NCBI RefSeq assembly: GCF_002234615.1
Contig: NZ_NMQW01000017.1
Span: forward strand, 310,001 to 374,000
Direction: 5' to 3'
Origin: Paenibacillus rigui
Lineage (GTDB): Bacteria; Bacillota; Bacilli; Paenibacillales; NBRC-103111
DNA length: 64,000 nt
Position 1 is the first letter of the stretch. Each line of letters starts with the position of its first letter. A program made the position numbers and the translations under genes. The notes beneath the pieces are model-generated. The model searched no databases, was not told the DNA's origin, and saw nothing but the letters and a program-made list of their open reading frames with translations. Positions 34,062 to 43,062 of this stretch are shown here, in pieces.

Positions 34062-34472
34062 AGGAAAGCGTGCCGTAAGCCGGGTTCTGTACTTCCAGTG
34101 GTCATATCGGGTACCACCCTCCCACCGTTGAAGCGACAATCATCTATCTAGGCCAAACATTGCTGCTTGGCTCAAGCGACCAACCCGAACGCGTCCCGGG
34201 CAGGGACTGTCTCTCAAGAAGACTTGCGTTCCACTAGGTCTTGCTCCAGATGGGGTTTACCAGGACATATGTCACCATATCTCCTCGTGGTCTCTTACAC
34301 CACGGTTCCACCCTTACCTGTGCGCAGGACGAATCCTGCGCCATCGGCGGTCCATTTCTGTGGCACTAGCCTTCAGCTCGCGCTGACTGGACGTTATCCA
34401 GCATCATTGCCCTATGGAGCCCGGACTTTCCTCTCGTGATTTCTCACCAGCGATTGTCTGTCAAGCTTTCCT
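34062..34472 (-). ncRNA. rnpB: RNase P RNA, class A
   Basis: About 411 nt, read on the minus strand. The 5' and 3' ends pair as P1: AGGAAAGC with GCTTTCCT. Universal segments are present in order: GAGGAAAGTCCGGGCTCC near the 5' end, CCGCCGATGG, CAGGTAAGGGTG, GGTAAACCCC, AGATAGATGATTG, and ACAGAACCCGGCTTAC near the 3' end. The middle (GTAAGAG after a variable stem, then GGTAAACCCCATCTGGAGCA) follows the class A (E. coli-type) arrangement, not the class B fold of B. subtilis. Ends are placed by pairing and may be off by a few bases. It is the catalytic RNA maturing tRNA 5' ends. Confidence 0.95.
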
Positions 34473-34486
34473 GATGTGCATTTGCT

Positions 34487-34515
34487 AGTATACAGCGAAT
34501 CCAACTAAAATTCAA
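34487..34515 (-). promoter_or_regulatory. rnpB promoter
   Basis: On the minus strand: -35 TTGAAT (plus 34510-34515), 17-bp spacer, -10 TATACT (plus 34487-34492). Predicted start is within a few bases of the mature 5' end. Confidence 0.75.
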
Positions 34516-34579
34516 CCGTCACCTTATTTGCAATTCAGGTCTTTATTTACAGCTCTTACAGTTAAGCGCAGCATGCGGC

Positions 34580-35695
34580 CTACACAAACTGAAATGGTTC
34601 GGTGTTTAGCCGGGAAGCGATGACCTGTGTACTGCTCTTTTTTTCTTGAAGTCTCCGCTGCAAATAGTCCGCAACGGCTTGCTTCATAATTTTTTCCACA
34701 TTATGCCCGGGATCGATCAGTGCTATGCCTGCCGCTAGTGCGTCTTGTGCCGTATGATAATCGATATCCCCGGTAATCAGCACATCCGCTCCCGCAAATT
34801 GCGCATGTCTCACATAGCGGCTGCCCGAGCCGCCAAGCACCGCAACCTTTTGTACAGTGCGATCTGGACTGCCCACAAGTCGGACCGTAGGCACGTCATA
34901 AGCCTGCTTGACCTGCTCGCACAGCTCCAATAGTGTCACGGACGCCCCCAGCTTGCCGACACGCCCCAGACCGAAGGAGCGGCCTTTTAAATCAAGCTGA
35001 TACAAGTCGTAAGCCACCTCCTCGTAAGGATGCGCCTTCAGCATGGCTTGTACTACGCGGCGTTCAGCGCTTTGCGGAACAATGGTTTCAAGCCGTACCT
35101 CGTTAGCTTGCTCCAGCTTTCCTTGTTGTCCTATAAACGGATCGCTGCCCGCCTCAGGAATGAACGTCCCCGTTCCTTCAATATTAAAGCTGCAGTGCGA
35201 ATATTTCCCGATCCACCCCGCTCCTGCACGAAACACCGCTTCACGCACCTTCTCCAGGTGATCTGCAGGCACGAAAACAACGAGCTTTTTCAGCTTTTCA
35301 GTATGCACATCCTCCAAGGGGGACAAGCCTGTCAGTCCAAGCGCATCCGCCATCAAATCGTTCACGCCACCCTCCGCCACATCCAAATTCGTATGGGCAA
35401 TGTAGACCGCGATGTCGTTCTTGATAAGCTTTTCGTACAAGCTTCCTGCAGGTGAATCCGTTTGTAGGTGGGCGAGCGGCCGAAAAATAATAGCATGATG
35501 TGCAATAATCAAATTCGCTCCCGCTTGAATCGCTTCCTCTACAACCTCATCCGTTACATCCAGAGCAACCAGTACTTTCGTAATTTCTTTATTCAGCGTT
35601 CCAAGCTGAAGCCCGATTTTATCGTTTTCCACCGCGTAATGCTTGGGCGCAAGTTCCTCCATTAATTGAATGACGCTTTGTCCTTTGGCAAACAA
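34580..35695 (-). CDS. Nif3-like dinuclear metal protein (YqfO)
   Basis: 371 aa from a TTG at 35695 with GGGAGGTG six bases upstream, overlapping the trmK stop by 34 bases. The Nif3 fold is split by the inserted PII-like domain (about residues 125-235) seen in YqfO of Bacillus. Metal ligands are in ANLIIAHHAIIF (His pair), AVYIAHTNLDVA and, at the C-terminus, LIDPGHNVEK with ITGDIDYHTAQDA. Function is still unclear; a GTP cyclohydrolase-like or chaperone role has been discussed for the family. trmK-yqfO order follows Bacillus. Confidence 0.9.
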   Translation of the reverse strand: MFAKGQSVIQLMEELAPKHYAVENDKIGLQLGTLNKEITKVLVALDVTDEVVEEAIQAGANLIIAHHAIIFRPLAHLQTDSPAGSLYEKLIKNDIAVYIAHTNLDVAEGGVNDLMADALGLTGLSPLEDVHTEKLKKLVVFVPADHLEKVREAVFRAGAGWIGKYSHCSFNIEGTGTFIPEAGSDPFIGQQGKLEQANEVRLETIVPQSAERRVVQAMLKAHPYEEVAYDLYQLDLKGRSFGLGRVGKLGASVTLLELCEQVKQAYDVPTVRLVGSPDRTVQKVAVLGGSGSRYVRHAQFAGADVLITGDIDYHTAQDALAAGIALIDPGHNVEKIMKQAVADYLQRRLQEKKSSTQVIASRLNTEPFQFV

Positions 35696-36432
35696 GCTAA
35701 CACCTCCCGGATTTGCTTCATTTCCCGCTCCACATCCTGCTGCTTGCGTTTGGATTCCTCCAAGGCCGATAACGACAATTGATGGCGAATCATATCCAAC
35801 TTATTCAGCTCCAGCTGCCATTTCCGATGCCATACCTCCGTTGGACGATCCAGCAAATAAGGCCCGAGCTTTAACAACAGCTCTCGATCCGCATGATGCC
35901 CCTGCTCCAGCTCTCTTGTCCGGTAAACGAACGAGTCCGTTAATTCGGTTTGATCTGCGGGTACCGCCGTCAAAATTTCGTATATTTTATGATCCTCCTC
36001 GAGAATCTGTTCGTTCGTTAATACCCAGCCGTTTGCAATCAGCCAGCTTCTCACATTTGACTCGCCGACATTAGGCTGTAAAATAAGCCGCTTTACACCA
36101 GGCAGCTTCGCTTTTCCAGCTTCCAGTATCGACGCAATCAGCGCACCGCCCATGCCCGCAATCGTTATCACATCAACTTCATTCGGTGAGATCACCTCGA
36201 GTCCGTCCCCGAGACGCACCTCAATCTTATAATTAAGCTCTGCTTCCTTCACTTGCTTCGCAGCCGCTTGAAAAGGCCCCGGATTCACTTCCCCGGCGAT
36301 CGCTCTCGTAATCCGGTCTTGCTGAACCAAATACGCAGGTAAAAGCGCATGATCCGATCCGATATCCGCAAGGGTACTTCCAACAGGCACCTGATTTGCT
36401 ATTTGTTCCAATCGTTTTGATATTTTCAACAT
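35662..36432 (-). CDS. trmK: tRNA (adenine-22-N1)-methyltransferase TrmK
   Basis: 256 aa from the ATG at 36432, two bases after the upstream stop; a TTG at 36441 is an alternative. SAM-binding motif LADIGSDHALLPAYL near residue 25, then IAGEVNPGPFQAA, VITIAGMGGALIASIL and LILQPNVGESNVRSWL near 120, with a C-terminal coiled coil. It methylates A22 of tRNA. Matches B. subtilis YqfN in sequence pattern and place, between rpoD and yqfO. Confidence 0.92.
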   Translation of the reverse strand: MLKISKRLEQIANQVPVGSTLADIGSDHALLPAYLVQQDRITRAIAGEVNPGPFQAAAKQVKEAELNYKIEVRLGDGLEVISPNEVDVITIAGMGGALIASILEAGKAKLPGVKRLILQPNVGESNVRSWLIANGWVLTNEQILEEDHKIYEILTAVPADQTELTDSFVYRTRELEQGHHADRELLLKLGPYLLDRPTEVWHRKWQLELNKLDMIRHQLSLSALEESKRKQQDVEREMKQIREVLACLPKDKASFN

Positions 36433-36433
36433 A

Positions 36434-37300
36434 TTAAGCAACCCACTCTGTCCATATTTTTCGAGATGTGAACAATATGCTTGCTTCCGTCACCATCTTG
36501 CCTATAAGTGCCAGCTGTACGGTTTGCTCGCCATACTGCTCCGCATAAAGCATAGCATATAACTCCGGCATAAACCAAACGATGCACCCTAGAATAAGGA
36601 ATACCGTACCCATTTGCTTGCTTTTGCCGAGAATCATCCAACCAAGCCATACAAAGGCGATGCTGAGCGGAACCCAGCTAAGCTCCAAGGTGAGCCAGTT
36701 GATGGAGTCCAGCTGATAATGCAGCAGCCATCCATAGCAGAACACCAGAACGACCCATCCGCACAGCTGAAACAGCATCCGACCTGCCAATAGGCCGGTG
36801 AGAATCCATATTAAGCTGCACAGCACAACATAACCGACAACGAGCACCGGCTTGTCATGGATGCCATGCAAGCGAAACAAATAAACGCCTATAAATAAAA
36901 GGAACAGGGACGCGACGCCGAACAACACTTGTGCCCTTACCGGTTCCTTCGTATTTTGCACGGTACCAGTCGTATAACAAAGAAATAAAAACAGAACCGA
37001 AACCCCAATTTGCATTGGTAATTCAAAAGCGTTAAAATTAAGAGCAGTTAAGGCGAAGGCAGCTACCAGCCCAATGATAAGCAACCATATTTTCCAATTA
37101 CTGTTTCTGATTGCTGTAGCCGACGCTTTCATAAAAGCTGAGCTTTGATTGCCTTTTTTAGCACTCCCTGCCGATTTGGCAGCTCCCTGCTCGACATAAA
37201 GATTCAATAAAAAATCGCAATAATGTTCCGGCAGCAGTCTGCTTTTTCGCCATTGCTCGATTTCTTTAATAAGTATCGCACGTTTATTCTTATCATCCAT
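36434..37300 (-). CDS. Polytopic membrane protein of unknown function
   Basis: 288 aa. The first 70 residues are soluble and charged (KEIEQWRKSRLLPEHYCDFLLNLY), then come eight or so hydrophobic segments beginning NWKIWLLIIGLVAAFALTAL. The N-terminal part recalls the start of DUF2157-like membrane proteins. It takes the place where B. subtilis has cytochrome c550 (cccA) between rpoD and trmK, and its stop lies two bases before the trmK start. No haem motif is present. Function unknown. Confidence 0.75.
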   Translation of the reverse strand: MDDKNKRAILIKEIEQWRKSRLLPEHYCDFLLNLYVEQGAAKSAGSAKKGNQSSAFMKASATAIRNSNWKIWLLIIGLVAAFALTALNFNAFELPMQIGVSVLFLFLCYTTGTVQNTKEPVRAQVLFGVASLFLLFIGVYLFRLHGIHDKPVLVVGYVVLCSLIWILTGLLAGRMLFQLCGWVVLVFCYGWLLHYQLDSINWLTLELSWVPLSIAFVWLGWMILGKSKQMGTVFLILGCIVWFMPELYAMLYAEQYGEQTVQLALIGKMVTEASILFTSRKIWTEWVA

Positions 37301-37373
37301 CTTTTCGGTTTCACCTCATCAACCTTATGGTTACTTCTTACAGCTCTTGTCCTTTTATCGGTTGGGGTGGAAC

Positions 37374-37408
37374 AAAAAATTAGACCTAACTGCAGATGCA
37401 GATAGGTC
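37374..37408 (-). terminator. Terminator of rpoD
   Basis: GACCTA and TAGGTC with inner CTGCA/TGCAG pairing form a hairpin at 37383-37408. On the minus strand TAATTTTTTG follows. It is 14 bases past the rpoD stop. Confidence 0.85.
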
Positions 37409-37421
37409 AAGAGTACACCAT

Positions 37422-38540
37422 TTATTCAAGAAAATCTTTCAGACGCTTGCTTCGGCTCGGATGTCTCAGCTTGCGAAGCGCTTTGGCTTCAATCTGACGA
37501 ATCCGCTCGCGTGTAACACCGAATACCTTGCCTACTTCCTCGAGAGTCCGCGTGCGTCCATCGTCCAGACCGAAACGAAGGCGCAGCACATTTTCTTCCC
37601 GCTCCGTCAATGTATCCAGTACGTCCTCCAGCTGTTCCTTCAGCAGCTCATAAGCAGCCGCATCCGCAGGAGCAAGTGCTTCCTGATCCTCGATAAAATC
37701 ACCCAAGTGCGAATCGTCTTCTTCCCCGATAGGTGTTTCCAGGGATACAGGTTCCTGGGCAATTTTCATAATCTCCCGCACTTTGTCGGTGCTCAGATCC
37801 ATTTCCTTCGCGATTTCTTCCGGTGTAGGTTCGCGCCCGAGCTCTTGAAGCAGCTGCCGGGAGACACGAATCAGTTTATTTATTGTTTCCACCATATGTA
37901 CCGGGATACGGATCGTTCTTGCTTGGTCGGCAATCGCGCGGGTAATCGCTTGACGAATCCACCAGGTTGCATAGGTACTGAATTTGAAGCCTTTATCGTA
38001 ATCGAATTTCTCAACAGCCTTAATTAAGCCCATATTGCCTTCCTGAATTAAGTCAAGGAACAGCATGCCGCGTCCTACATAACGCTTCGCGATGCTGACA
38101 ACGAGACGTAAATTTGCTTCAGCCAGACGGCGCTTGGCTTCCTCGTCTCCAAGCTCAATCCGTTTAGCCAGTTGGATTTCATCCTCTGCGGAGAGCAGTG
38201 GAACTCTGCCGATTTCTTTTAAATACATACGTACCGGATCATTAATCTTAATCCCCGGCGGCAGAGACAAATCATCGTCAAAATGAAAATCGTCCTGCTC
38301 CTGGTCGCTTGGACTTAATTCGTTATCGTCGTCTGATTCATTGCCTACATCGATTCCCATCTCCGAAAGCTGCTCGAAAAATTCATCGATTTGATCGGGA
38401 TCCTGATCGAAGGGAGCCAGTTTCTCCATGATATCTTTGTAGGTTAATGAGGAACGTTTTTTACCCTGCTCAATCAGTTGTTCCTTTACTTGATCCAACG
38501 ACAACTCGGTCTCTATCTCCGTGCGTTGATCGTTCGCCAT
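37422..38540 (-). CDS. rpoD: Principal RNA polymerase sigma factor SigA/RpoD
   Basis: 372 aa. An acidic region 1.1 ([27 protein letters not shown]) is followed by region 1.2 [16 protein letters not shown], region 2 with [20 protein letters not shown] and [16 protein letters not shown], region 3, and region 4 with [20 protein letters not shown], ending KRLKDFLE. This is the housekeeping sigma factor. It follows dnaG by 42 bases in the conserved macromolecular synthesis operon. Confidence 0.97.
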   Translation of the reverse strand: MANDQRTEIETELSLDQVKEQLIEQGKKRSSLTYKDIMEKLAPFDQDPDQIDEFFEQLSEMGIDVGNESDDDNELSPSDQEQDDFHFDDDLSLPPGIKINDPVRMYLKEIGRVPLLSAEDEIQLAKRIELGDEEAKRRLAEANLRLVVSIAKRYVGRGMLFLDLIQEGNMGLIKAVEKFDYDKGFKFSTYATWWIRQAITRAIADQARTIRIPVHMVETINKLIRVSRQLLQELGREPTPEEIAKEMDLSTDKVREIMKIAQEPVSLETPIGEEDDSHLGDFIEDQEALAPADAAAYELLKEQLEDVLDTLTEREENVLRLRFGLDDGRTRTLEEVGKVFGVTRERIRQIEAKALRKLRHPSRSKRLKDFLE

Positions 38541-38582
38541 AATCCAACTCCCTCCTCCCTAGAGCTTCTTTAGCCGGACAGA

Positions 38583-40415
38583 CTAAGAAGATTTTAACTG
38601 CTTTTCTAGGGAAATAATCTCAATACCTATCTGTGCCGCACGTTTGATATCCCCTGAACGTTCTGCACGAATCATTTCTTCTCTTTTTCGTTCAATTTGC
38701 TGCTGCTGTGGATATTTTTTTATTTCTCGGATGTAATCGTCGATGACTTGATCGTTGACCCCATGAGAATTGCCCATCATCGCTAGTGAGCTCGCCAATC
38801 CTTCCAGATCGGCTTCCTGCAGCATAGCAATAAAACTACTGGCATTCGGCTCATAGCCCTGCGCGTAATATGCGTACAAATAAGCAGCAAGCGCCGCGTG
38901 AGCATCCACATTAAATTGATCGCCTAATTTGCTTTCCACGTAATGCGTGACTTCCCGGTCATACATCATGATTGCCAAAAGCTGTCGCTCCGCATTATGA
39001 TAAGCTGGAAATAAAGAAGGCGTACGTTCTCGAGGTCTTGCGTCATTCATAACATTATTCCACGGTTTATCGTTATTATCCCCAAACTTGTTGTTTTTTT
39101 CGGATTGGAGTCTGATTTCATTCAGGTTTTGTAACGCCGCTTCAAAAGAATAATGAAATTCGGTCGACAGTTCCCTTACATAGTGCTCCCGCTCAATTGG
39201 GGACGCAATGTCCGCAATGATTTTGAGAGCCTGCTGAATGTAACGAAGCTTATCCCCATCCTCCTGCAGTTTGAAATTTTTACGAAAATAAAGAAGTTTA
39301 TATTTGATCGATGGTACGGCAGCTTCAATCACTTCCCGTACGAATCGTTCAGAACCTTGAGTGGAAATGTAGTCGTCCGGATCCTGGTTGTTCGGTATCA
39401 TCGCTATTTTGACAAGACAGCCGGCCTTCTCCAGAATAGGAATGCTCTTGTATGCTGCAGCCTGCCCTGCGCCATCGCCGTCATATGCGACAATGACTTG
39501 ATCCGCTTGTTTACGTATCACTTCAGCGTGTTCTTCCGTTAATGCGGTGCCCATTGTAGCTACACCGTTCGTTATGCCTGCTTCCCACGCTTTGATTACA
39601 TCGACATACCCTTCAAACAATACAAGCTGCTGCAGCTTGCGAATTTGCGGCCGAGCCCTGTGCATATTGTACAAGCTTCGGCTTTTATAAAACAGCATCG
39701 ATTCCGGACTGTTCAAATATTTAGGCTGAACATCTCCCATCGCCCTGCCGCCGAAAGCAATCAATTGCCCTTTCCAATCATGAATTGGAAACAAGATACG
39801 GTCTCGAAATTTGTCAAAGTAGCCTGAACCGTCCTGACGTGCCGACAACAGGCCGCCCTTTTCCATCAAAGGAAGGGAAAATTCCCGTCGTTCCAGCAGC
39901 TGGGCGAGTGTATCCCACTGGGAAGGCGCATAACCAATGCCAAAGGCATCGATCACCTTATCATGCAGCCCTCGGGAACGTAAATACTGTAAAGCCTGCT
40001 TCCCTTGCTCGGTGTTCTTCAGAATATACTGGTATAGCTTTCCGGCAAGCTCGTAGGCCTCTAACAGCTTCGTTTTCTCAGGATTTTGCTGCGATCTGCC
40101 TCCTGCCAGCGAGTCAAGACCGATGTCTAGATTGGCCTCCTTGGCCATTTGGCTTATCGCTTCCGCAAACGAATACCCTTCCATCGCCATCAAAAACTGA
40201 ATGGCTCCGCCTCCGGCGCCGCAGCCAAAGCAATGGTAAATTTGCTTTTCCGGTGTGACGGTAAAGGATGGCGTTTTCTCCGAATGAAACGGACATAGCC
40301 CTTTCATGTAGTGCCCTTGCTTGCTTAAATGCACGTAACGACCGACCACATCGACGATATCATGGTGCTTGAGAACCGATTCGATGATTTCTTCCGGAAT
40401 GCGTCCGTTACTCAT
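38583..40415 (-). CDS. dnaG: DNA primase
   Basis: 610 aa from the ATG at 40415 (AAGGTGG upstream); a TTG at 40430 is an alternative. The CHC2 zinc finger is CPFHSEKTPSFTVTPEK with HCFGCGAGG (residues about 40-65). The TOPRIM catalytic core includes LVLFEGYVDVIKAWEAG and VIVAYDGDGAGQAAAYK, and the C-terminal helicase-binding domain contains NAERQLLAIMMYDREV. It makes RNA primers for replication. Order yqxD-dnaG-rpoD as in B. subtilis. Confidence 0.97.
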   Translation of the reverse strand: MSNGRIPEEIIESVLKHHDIVDVVGRYVHLSKQGHYMKGLCPFHSEKTPSFTVTPEKQIYHCFGCGAGGGAIQFLMAMEGYSFAEAISQMAKEANLDIGLDSLAGGRSQQNPEKTKLLEAYELAGKLYQYILKNTEQGKQALQYLRSRGLHDKVIDAFGIGYAPSQWDTLAQLLERREFSLPLMEKGGLLSARQDGSGYFDKFRDRILFPIHDWKGQLIAFGGRAMGDVQPKYLNSPESMLFYKSRSLYNMHRARPQIRKLQQLVLFEGYVDVIKAWEAGITNGVATMGTALTEEHAEVIRKQADQVIVAYDGDGAGQAAAYKSIPILEKAGCLVKIAMIPNNQDPDDYISTQGSERFVREVIEAAVPSIKYKLLYFRKNFKLQEDGDKLRYIQQALKIIADIASPIEREHYVRELSTEFHYSFEAALQNLNEIRLQSEKNNKFGDNNDKPWNNVMNDARPRERTPSLFPAYHNAERQLLAIMMYDREVTHYVESKLGDQFNVDAHAALAAYLYAYYAQGYEPNASSFIAMLQEADLEGLASSLAMMGNSHGVNDQVIDDYIREIKKYPQQQQIERKREEMIRAERSGDIKRAAQIGIEIISLEKQLKSS

Positions 40416-40460
40416 CCTATCCACCTTCAATCAAATTAACACGTAATATATTCGCTACAG

Positions 40461-40916
40461 TTATGAAATCTCCTGCAAACGCCGTAAAACTTTTGTCAAA
40501 GATTGTAGAAAAAATTGTCGATCCTCGTCAGTAAACGGTTTAGGCCCTTTGGAATGCTTGCCGCCGCGCCTTTGCTTCGCTTGTTCATGCCGCCGGTCAA
40601 GCAGAAAGTCAATCGTCCTGTTCGTGTACTCCTGACCTCGGTTAGACAAGGCAATCGCCTTTTTCCCTAATGCCAGAGCGGCCAAGCCAAAGTCCTGTGT
40701 AATTAATACGTCTCCTGGTGCAATACGGTTCACTATATATAAGTCTACCGATTGATCGGAGCGGTCTACCTGTACTGTTTGAACCCCTTCCATAGGCTGC
40801 AAACGATGATCAAACGAAGCAACCATGAGGACTTCAGCCTGGAACGAAGCAGCGACGGTTACAATTTCCGATTTTACCGGACAAGCATCTGCATCAACGA
40901 TGATTTTAAGCTGCAT
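40461..40916 (-). CDS. yqxD: YaiI/YqxD family protein (DUF188)
   Basis: 151 aa from the ATG at 40916 with GGTGG upstream; a GTG four codons earlier is possible. The sequence LKIIVDADACPVKSEIV, then VDRSDQSVDLYIVNRIAPGDVLITQDFGLAALAL and LSNRGQEYTNRTID, is the DUF188 signature, a PIN-like fold of unknown function. It has the yqxD position upstream of dnaG. A TATAAT at 40956-40961 may belong to an internal promoter but lacks a good -35. Confidence 0.92.
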   Translation of the reverse strand: MQLKIIVDADACPVKSEIVTVAASFQAEVLMVASFDHRLQPMEGVQTVQVDRSDQSVDLYIVNRIAPGDVLITQDFGLAALALGKKAIALSNRGQEYTNRTIDFLLDRRHEQAKQRRGGKHSKGPKPFTDEDRQFFLQSLTKVLRRLQEIS

Positions 40917-41006
40917 GATTCGACCCACCGAATTTCTACGGAATTGTACCGTACTATTATATACGATGAAGAAATAAAAAATCCTGCCGGGTTTCAGGAA
41001 AAAGGT

Positions 41007-41819
41007 TTATCTTCCGTGAAACCAGTCGATTATTGTACTTGCCGTCTCTTCTACCGCTTTGTTGGACACATCAATGATTCGGCACCCGAGCCTATTCATA
41101 ATTCCGTCGGCGTAGGCCAGCTCCTTATTGATGCGCTCTACATTTGCATAAGTTGCATTCTGCGGAAGCCCCAGTGTTTTCAAGCGCTCGGAGCGTATGA
41201 CATTCAGCTTCTCGGGAGTAATGCGGAGGCCGACGATCTTTTTGTTAGAAACGGTAAATAACTGCTCTGGCGGCTGTATTTCCGGTACCAAAGGAACGTT
41301 AGCCACTTTAAATTTTTTATGGGCTAAATACATGGATAAGGGCGTTTTGGAGGTGCGTGATACGCCGACTAGAACGATATCTGCTTGAAGAACACCGGTA
41401 AAATCTCTTCCGTCATCGTATTTAACGGCGAATTCGACCGCTTCGACCTTCTTGAAATAATCTTCGTCCAGCGGATGAATCATGCCTGGCTGATGACGCG
41501 ATTCCTGGTTCAGTTTTTTCTCCAAGGAGCCGATGATCGGACCCAACAAATCGATGTAAAGCAATTGATAGCGAATCGCTTGTTCAATTAAGTAATCGCG
41601 AAGCTCCGGGATAACAAGAGTAAAAACAATAATACCGTCGCGTTCTCTAGCGGTTTGAATCAGTTTATCGATTCCAGAACGATCCTCCAAGAAAGGTACG
41701 ATCCGAACGTCAACCTGCTGCGGATAAAATTGCACGGAGGCGGCTCTTACAACGGCTTCTCCGGTTTCCCCTGCGGAGTCGGAAGCTATGTAAATGATGG
41801 GGTTCGTTCGTTTATTCAA
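41007..41819 (-). CDS. PPDK-regulatory-type kinase/phosphorylase (YqfL/PpsR)
   Basis: 270 aa from a TTG at 41819, chosen because GAGGGTG is well spaced for it; a GTG two codons upstream is too close. This DUF299 protein carries the SDSAGETGEAVVRAASVQF N-terminus, the P-loop-like GVSRTSKTPLSMYLA near residue 150 and a RCRII-like end. The family switches pyruvate phosphate dikinase or PEP synthase by ADP-dependent phosphorylation and Pi-dependent dephosphorylation. In B. subtilis (YqfL) it is downstream of ccpN, which is absent here. Confidence 0.92.
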   Translation of the reverse strand: MNKRTNPIIYIASDSAGETGEAVVRAASVQFYPQQVDVRIVPFLEDRSGIDKLIQTARERDGIIVFTLVIPELRDYLIEQAIRYQLLYIDLLGPIIGSLEKKLNQESRHQPGMIHPLDEDYFKKVEAVEFAVKYDDGRDFTGVLQADIVLVGVSRTSKTPLSMYLAHKKFKVANVPLVPEIQPPEQLFTVSNKKIVGLRITPEKLNVIRSERLKTLGLPQNATYANVERINKELAYADGIMNRLGCRIIDVSNKAVEETASTIIDWFHGR

Positions 41820-41895
41820 GACCACACCCTCTTTCTACCTTCTCTGCTATTCTACCTGTTCGCCTATTACTTACCCATATCATGAGACGTCATCC

Positions 41896-41943
41896 AAAAA
41901 AAATTCCCGCCGCCAAGCCTAACGAGACTAAGTCGGACGAGAA
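41896..41943 (-). terminator. Hairpin with T-run in the ppsR leader
   Basis: On the minus strand TTCTCGTC (plus 41936-41943) pairs with GGCGGGAA (plus 41904-41911) using two G-U pairs across a 24-base loop, followed by eight T. It lies about 17 bases downstream of the start expected from the strong promoter at 41967-41995, so it could attenuate that promoter as well as end recO transcripts. Confidence 0.5.
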
Positions 41944-41966
41944 GTCGTCTTTAACGTTAATATAAT

Positions 41967-41995
41967 ATATTATCAAAGCCAAATAAAAATGTCAA
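41967..41995 (-). promoter_or_regulatory. Strong promoter before ppsR-yqxD-dnaG-rpoD
   Basis: On the minus strand: consensus -35 TTGACA (plus 41990-41995), 17-bp spacer, -10 TAATAT (plus 41967-41972). It begins immediately after the recO stop codon at 42000. Confidence 0.75.
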
Positions 41996-41999
41996 AGCA

Positions 42000-42746
42000 T
42001 TACACGCCGTATTTCTCCATTTGCTCCAGGAAGTGCCGGGACTTTAATTGTACTCCGATATGCGTATCATAATAAGAGCGAATCAGCTGCTTCAAACTTT
42101 CCTTTGTCGCCGGCTTCACATCGATTTGTCCAAGTCGCCTGATGTCCATTTTGGCCAATATTCGAAGCAGCTTCAACGTCCCGGGGGCTAAAGGTACCGC
42201 CTGCGGATCCCGGGGGCGGCAATTCTCACATAACAATCCGCCAACCAAGGCGCTGAAATACATATCCGCTTGATCTCTGGAACAGGAGACGCAAGCATCT
42301 AGCTCCGGCTGATAACCGGCCTGCATCCAAATCTTCATTTCATAGATGAATGTAACGATATGCATGTCTTTATCCTCGTCCAAAGCCGTTAAAGCCGCTT
42401 TCAGCTGCTCAAACAAAAAAGCGTTCGCCTCCTGATCGCCAAGGACACGATCGGTCAGCTCCGCCATATAAGATGCGTAGGCCGCTTTATGCAAATCTCC
42501 CCGTATGATATGGTGCGATTCCACGATCTCCGCATGATTCAAGGTACCCAGCTGACCTGATTTGAAAAACAGGTAATCTCCGCAAGTGAACAGCTGAGCG
42601 ACCGAAGCATACCGGCTTTTCACTTTTTTGGCGCCACGGACAATGACCGCTACTTTCCCCAATTCGCGGGAGAACAAAGTAATGATCTTGTTGCCCTCTC
42701 CATAATCCATACTTCGTATAACGATCCCCTGAACTCTGTACTGCAT
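42000..42746 (-). CDS. recO: DNA repair protein RecO
   Basis: 248 aa from the ATG at 42746. An N-terminal OB-fold (YRVQGIVIRSMDYGEGNKIITLF, VAVIVRGAKKVKS) is followed by a helical domain and a four-cysteine zinc finger (CVSCSRD ... CENCRP, residues about 149-175). It loads RecA on SSB-coated DNA in the RecFOR pathway. It follows yqzL and era as in Bacillus; the glyQS genes that normally come next are missing. Confidence 0.95.
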   Translation of the reverse strand: MQYRVQGIVIRSMDYGEGNKIITLFSRELGKVAVIVRGAKKVKSRYASVAQLFTCGDYLFFKSGQLGTLNHAEIVESHHIIRGDLHKAAYASYMAELTDRVLGDQEANAFLFEQLKAALTALDEDKDMHIVTFIYEMKIWMQAGYQPELDACVSCSRDQADMYFSALVGGLLCENCRPRDPQAVPLAPGTLKLLRILAKMDIRRLGQIDVKPATKESLKQLIRSYYDTHIGVQLKSRHFLEQMEKYGV

Positions 42747-42783
42747 CGTCCGTTCTTCCCCCAAGCCATCAACTCACAGGCTC

Positions 42784-42930
42784 TTATTGTCCCTCTTCGC
42801 CGCCATTCGATTCAGGGTCGTCCTCTGATTCCATCGGAACCGCACTGGAATCCTCCGAAACTTGCTTGTAAAGCAGGTAAGCATCCACATCTCCGGTCAT
42901 TGAAAAATACTTCCACGAAAAATCTCTCAT
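42784..42930 (-). CDS. yqzL: YqzL-family small protein
   Basis: 48 aa, start ATG at 42930 with GGAGAGGAG upstream. The N-terminal half (MRDFSWKYFSMTGDVDAYLL and on) and the acidic Ser/Glu tail ending GGEEGQ match YqzL of Bacillus, which lies in the same place between era and recO. No known function. Confidence 0.88.
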   Translation of the reverse strand: MRDFSWKYFSMTGDVDAYLLYKQVSEDSSAVPMESEDDPESNGGEEGQ

Positions 42931-43062
42931 GTGTATCAATCTCCTCTCCTGTAAGACGGATGAACGGTACCTGTCAACAGAATTAGGATGATACCAAACC
43001 GGTTAAAGTATGCGATGCAATTACTGCCATGCTTGCTTTATCGAAGCCTCAGCGGCAAATGG

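Noticed and set aside
40931-40990. Internal promoter between ppsR and yqxD
   Set aside because: A TATAAT word is present but no -35-like sequence lies at the right distance.
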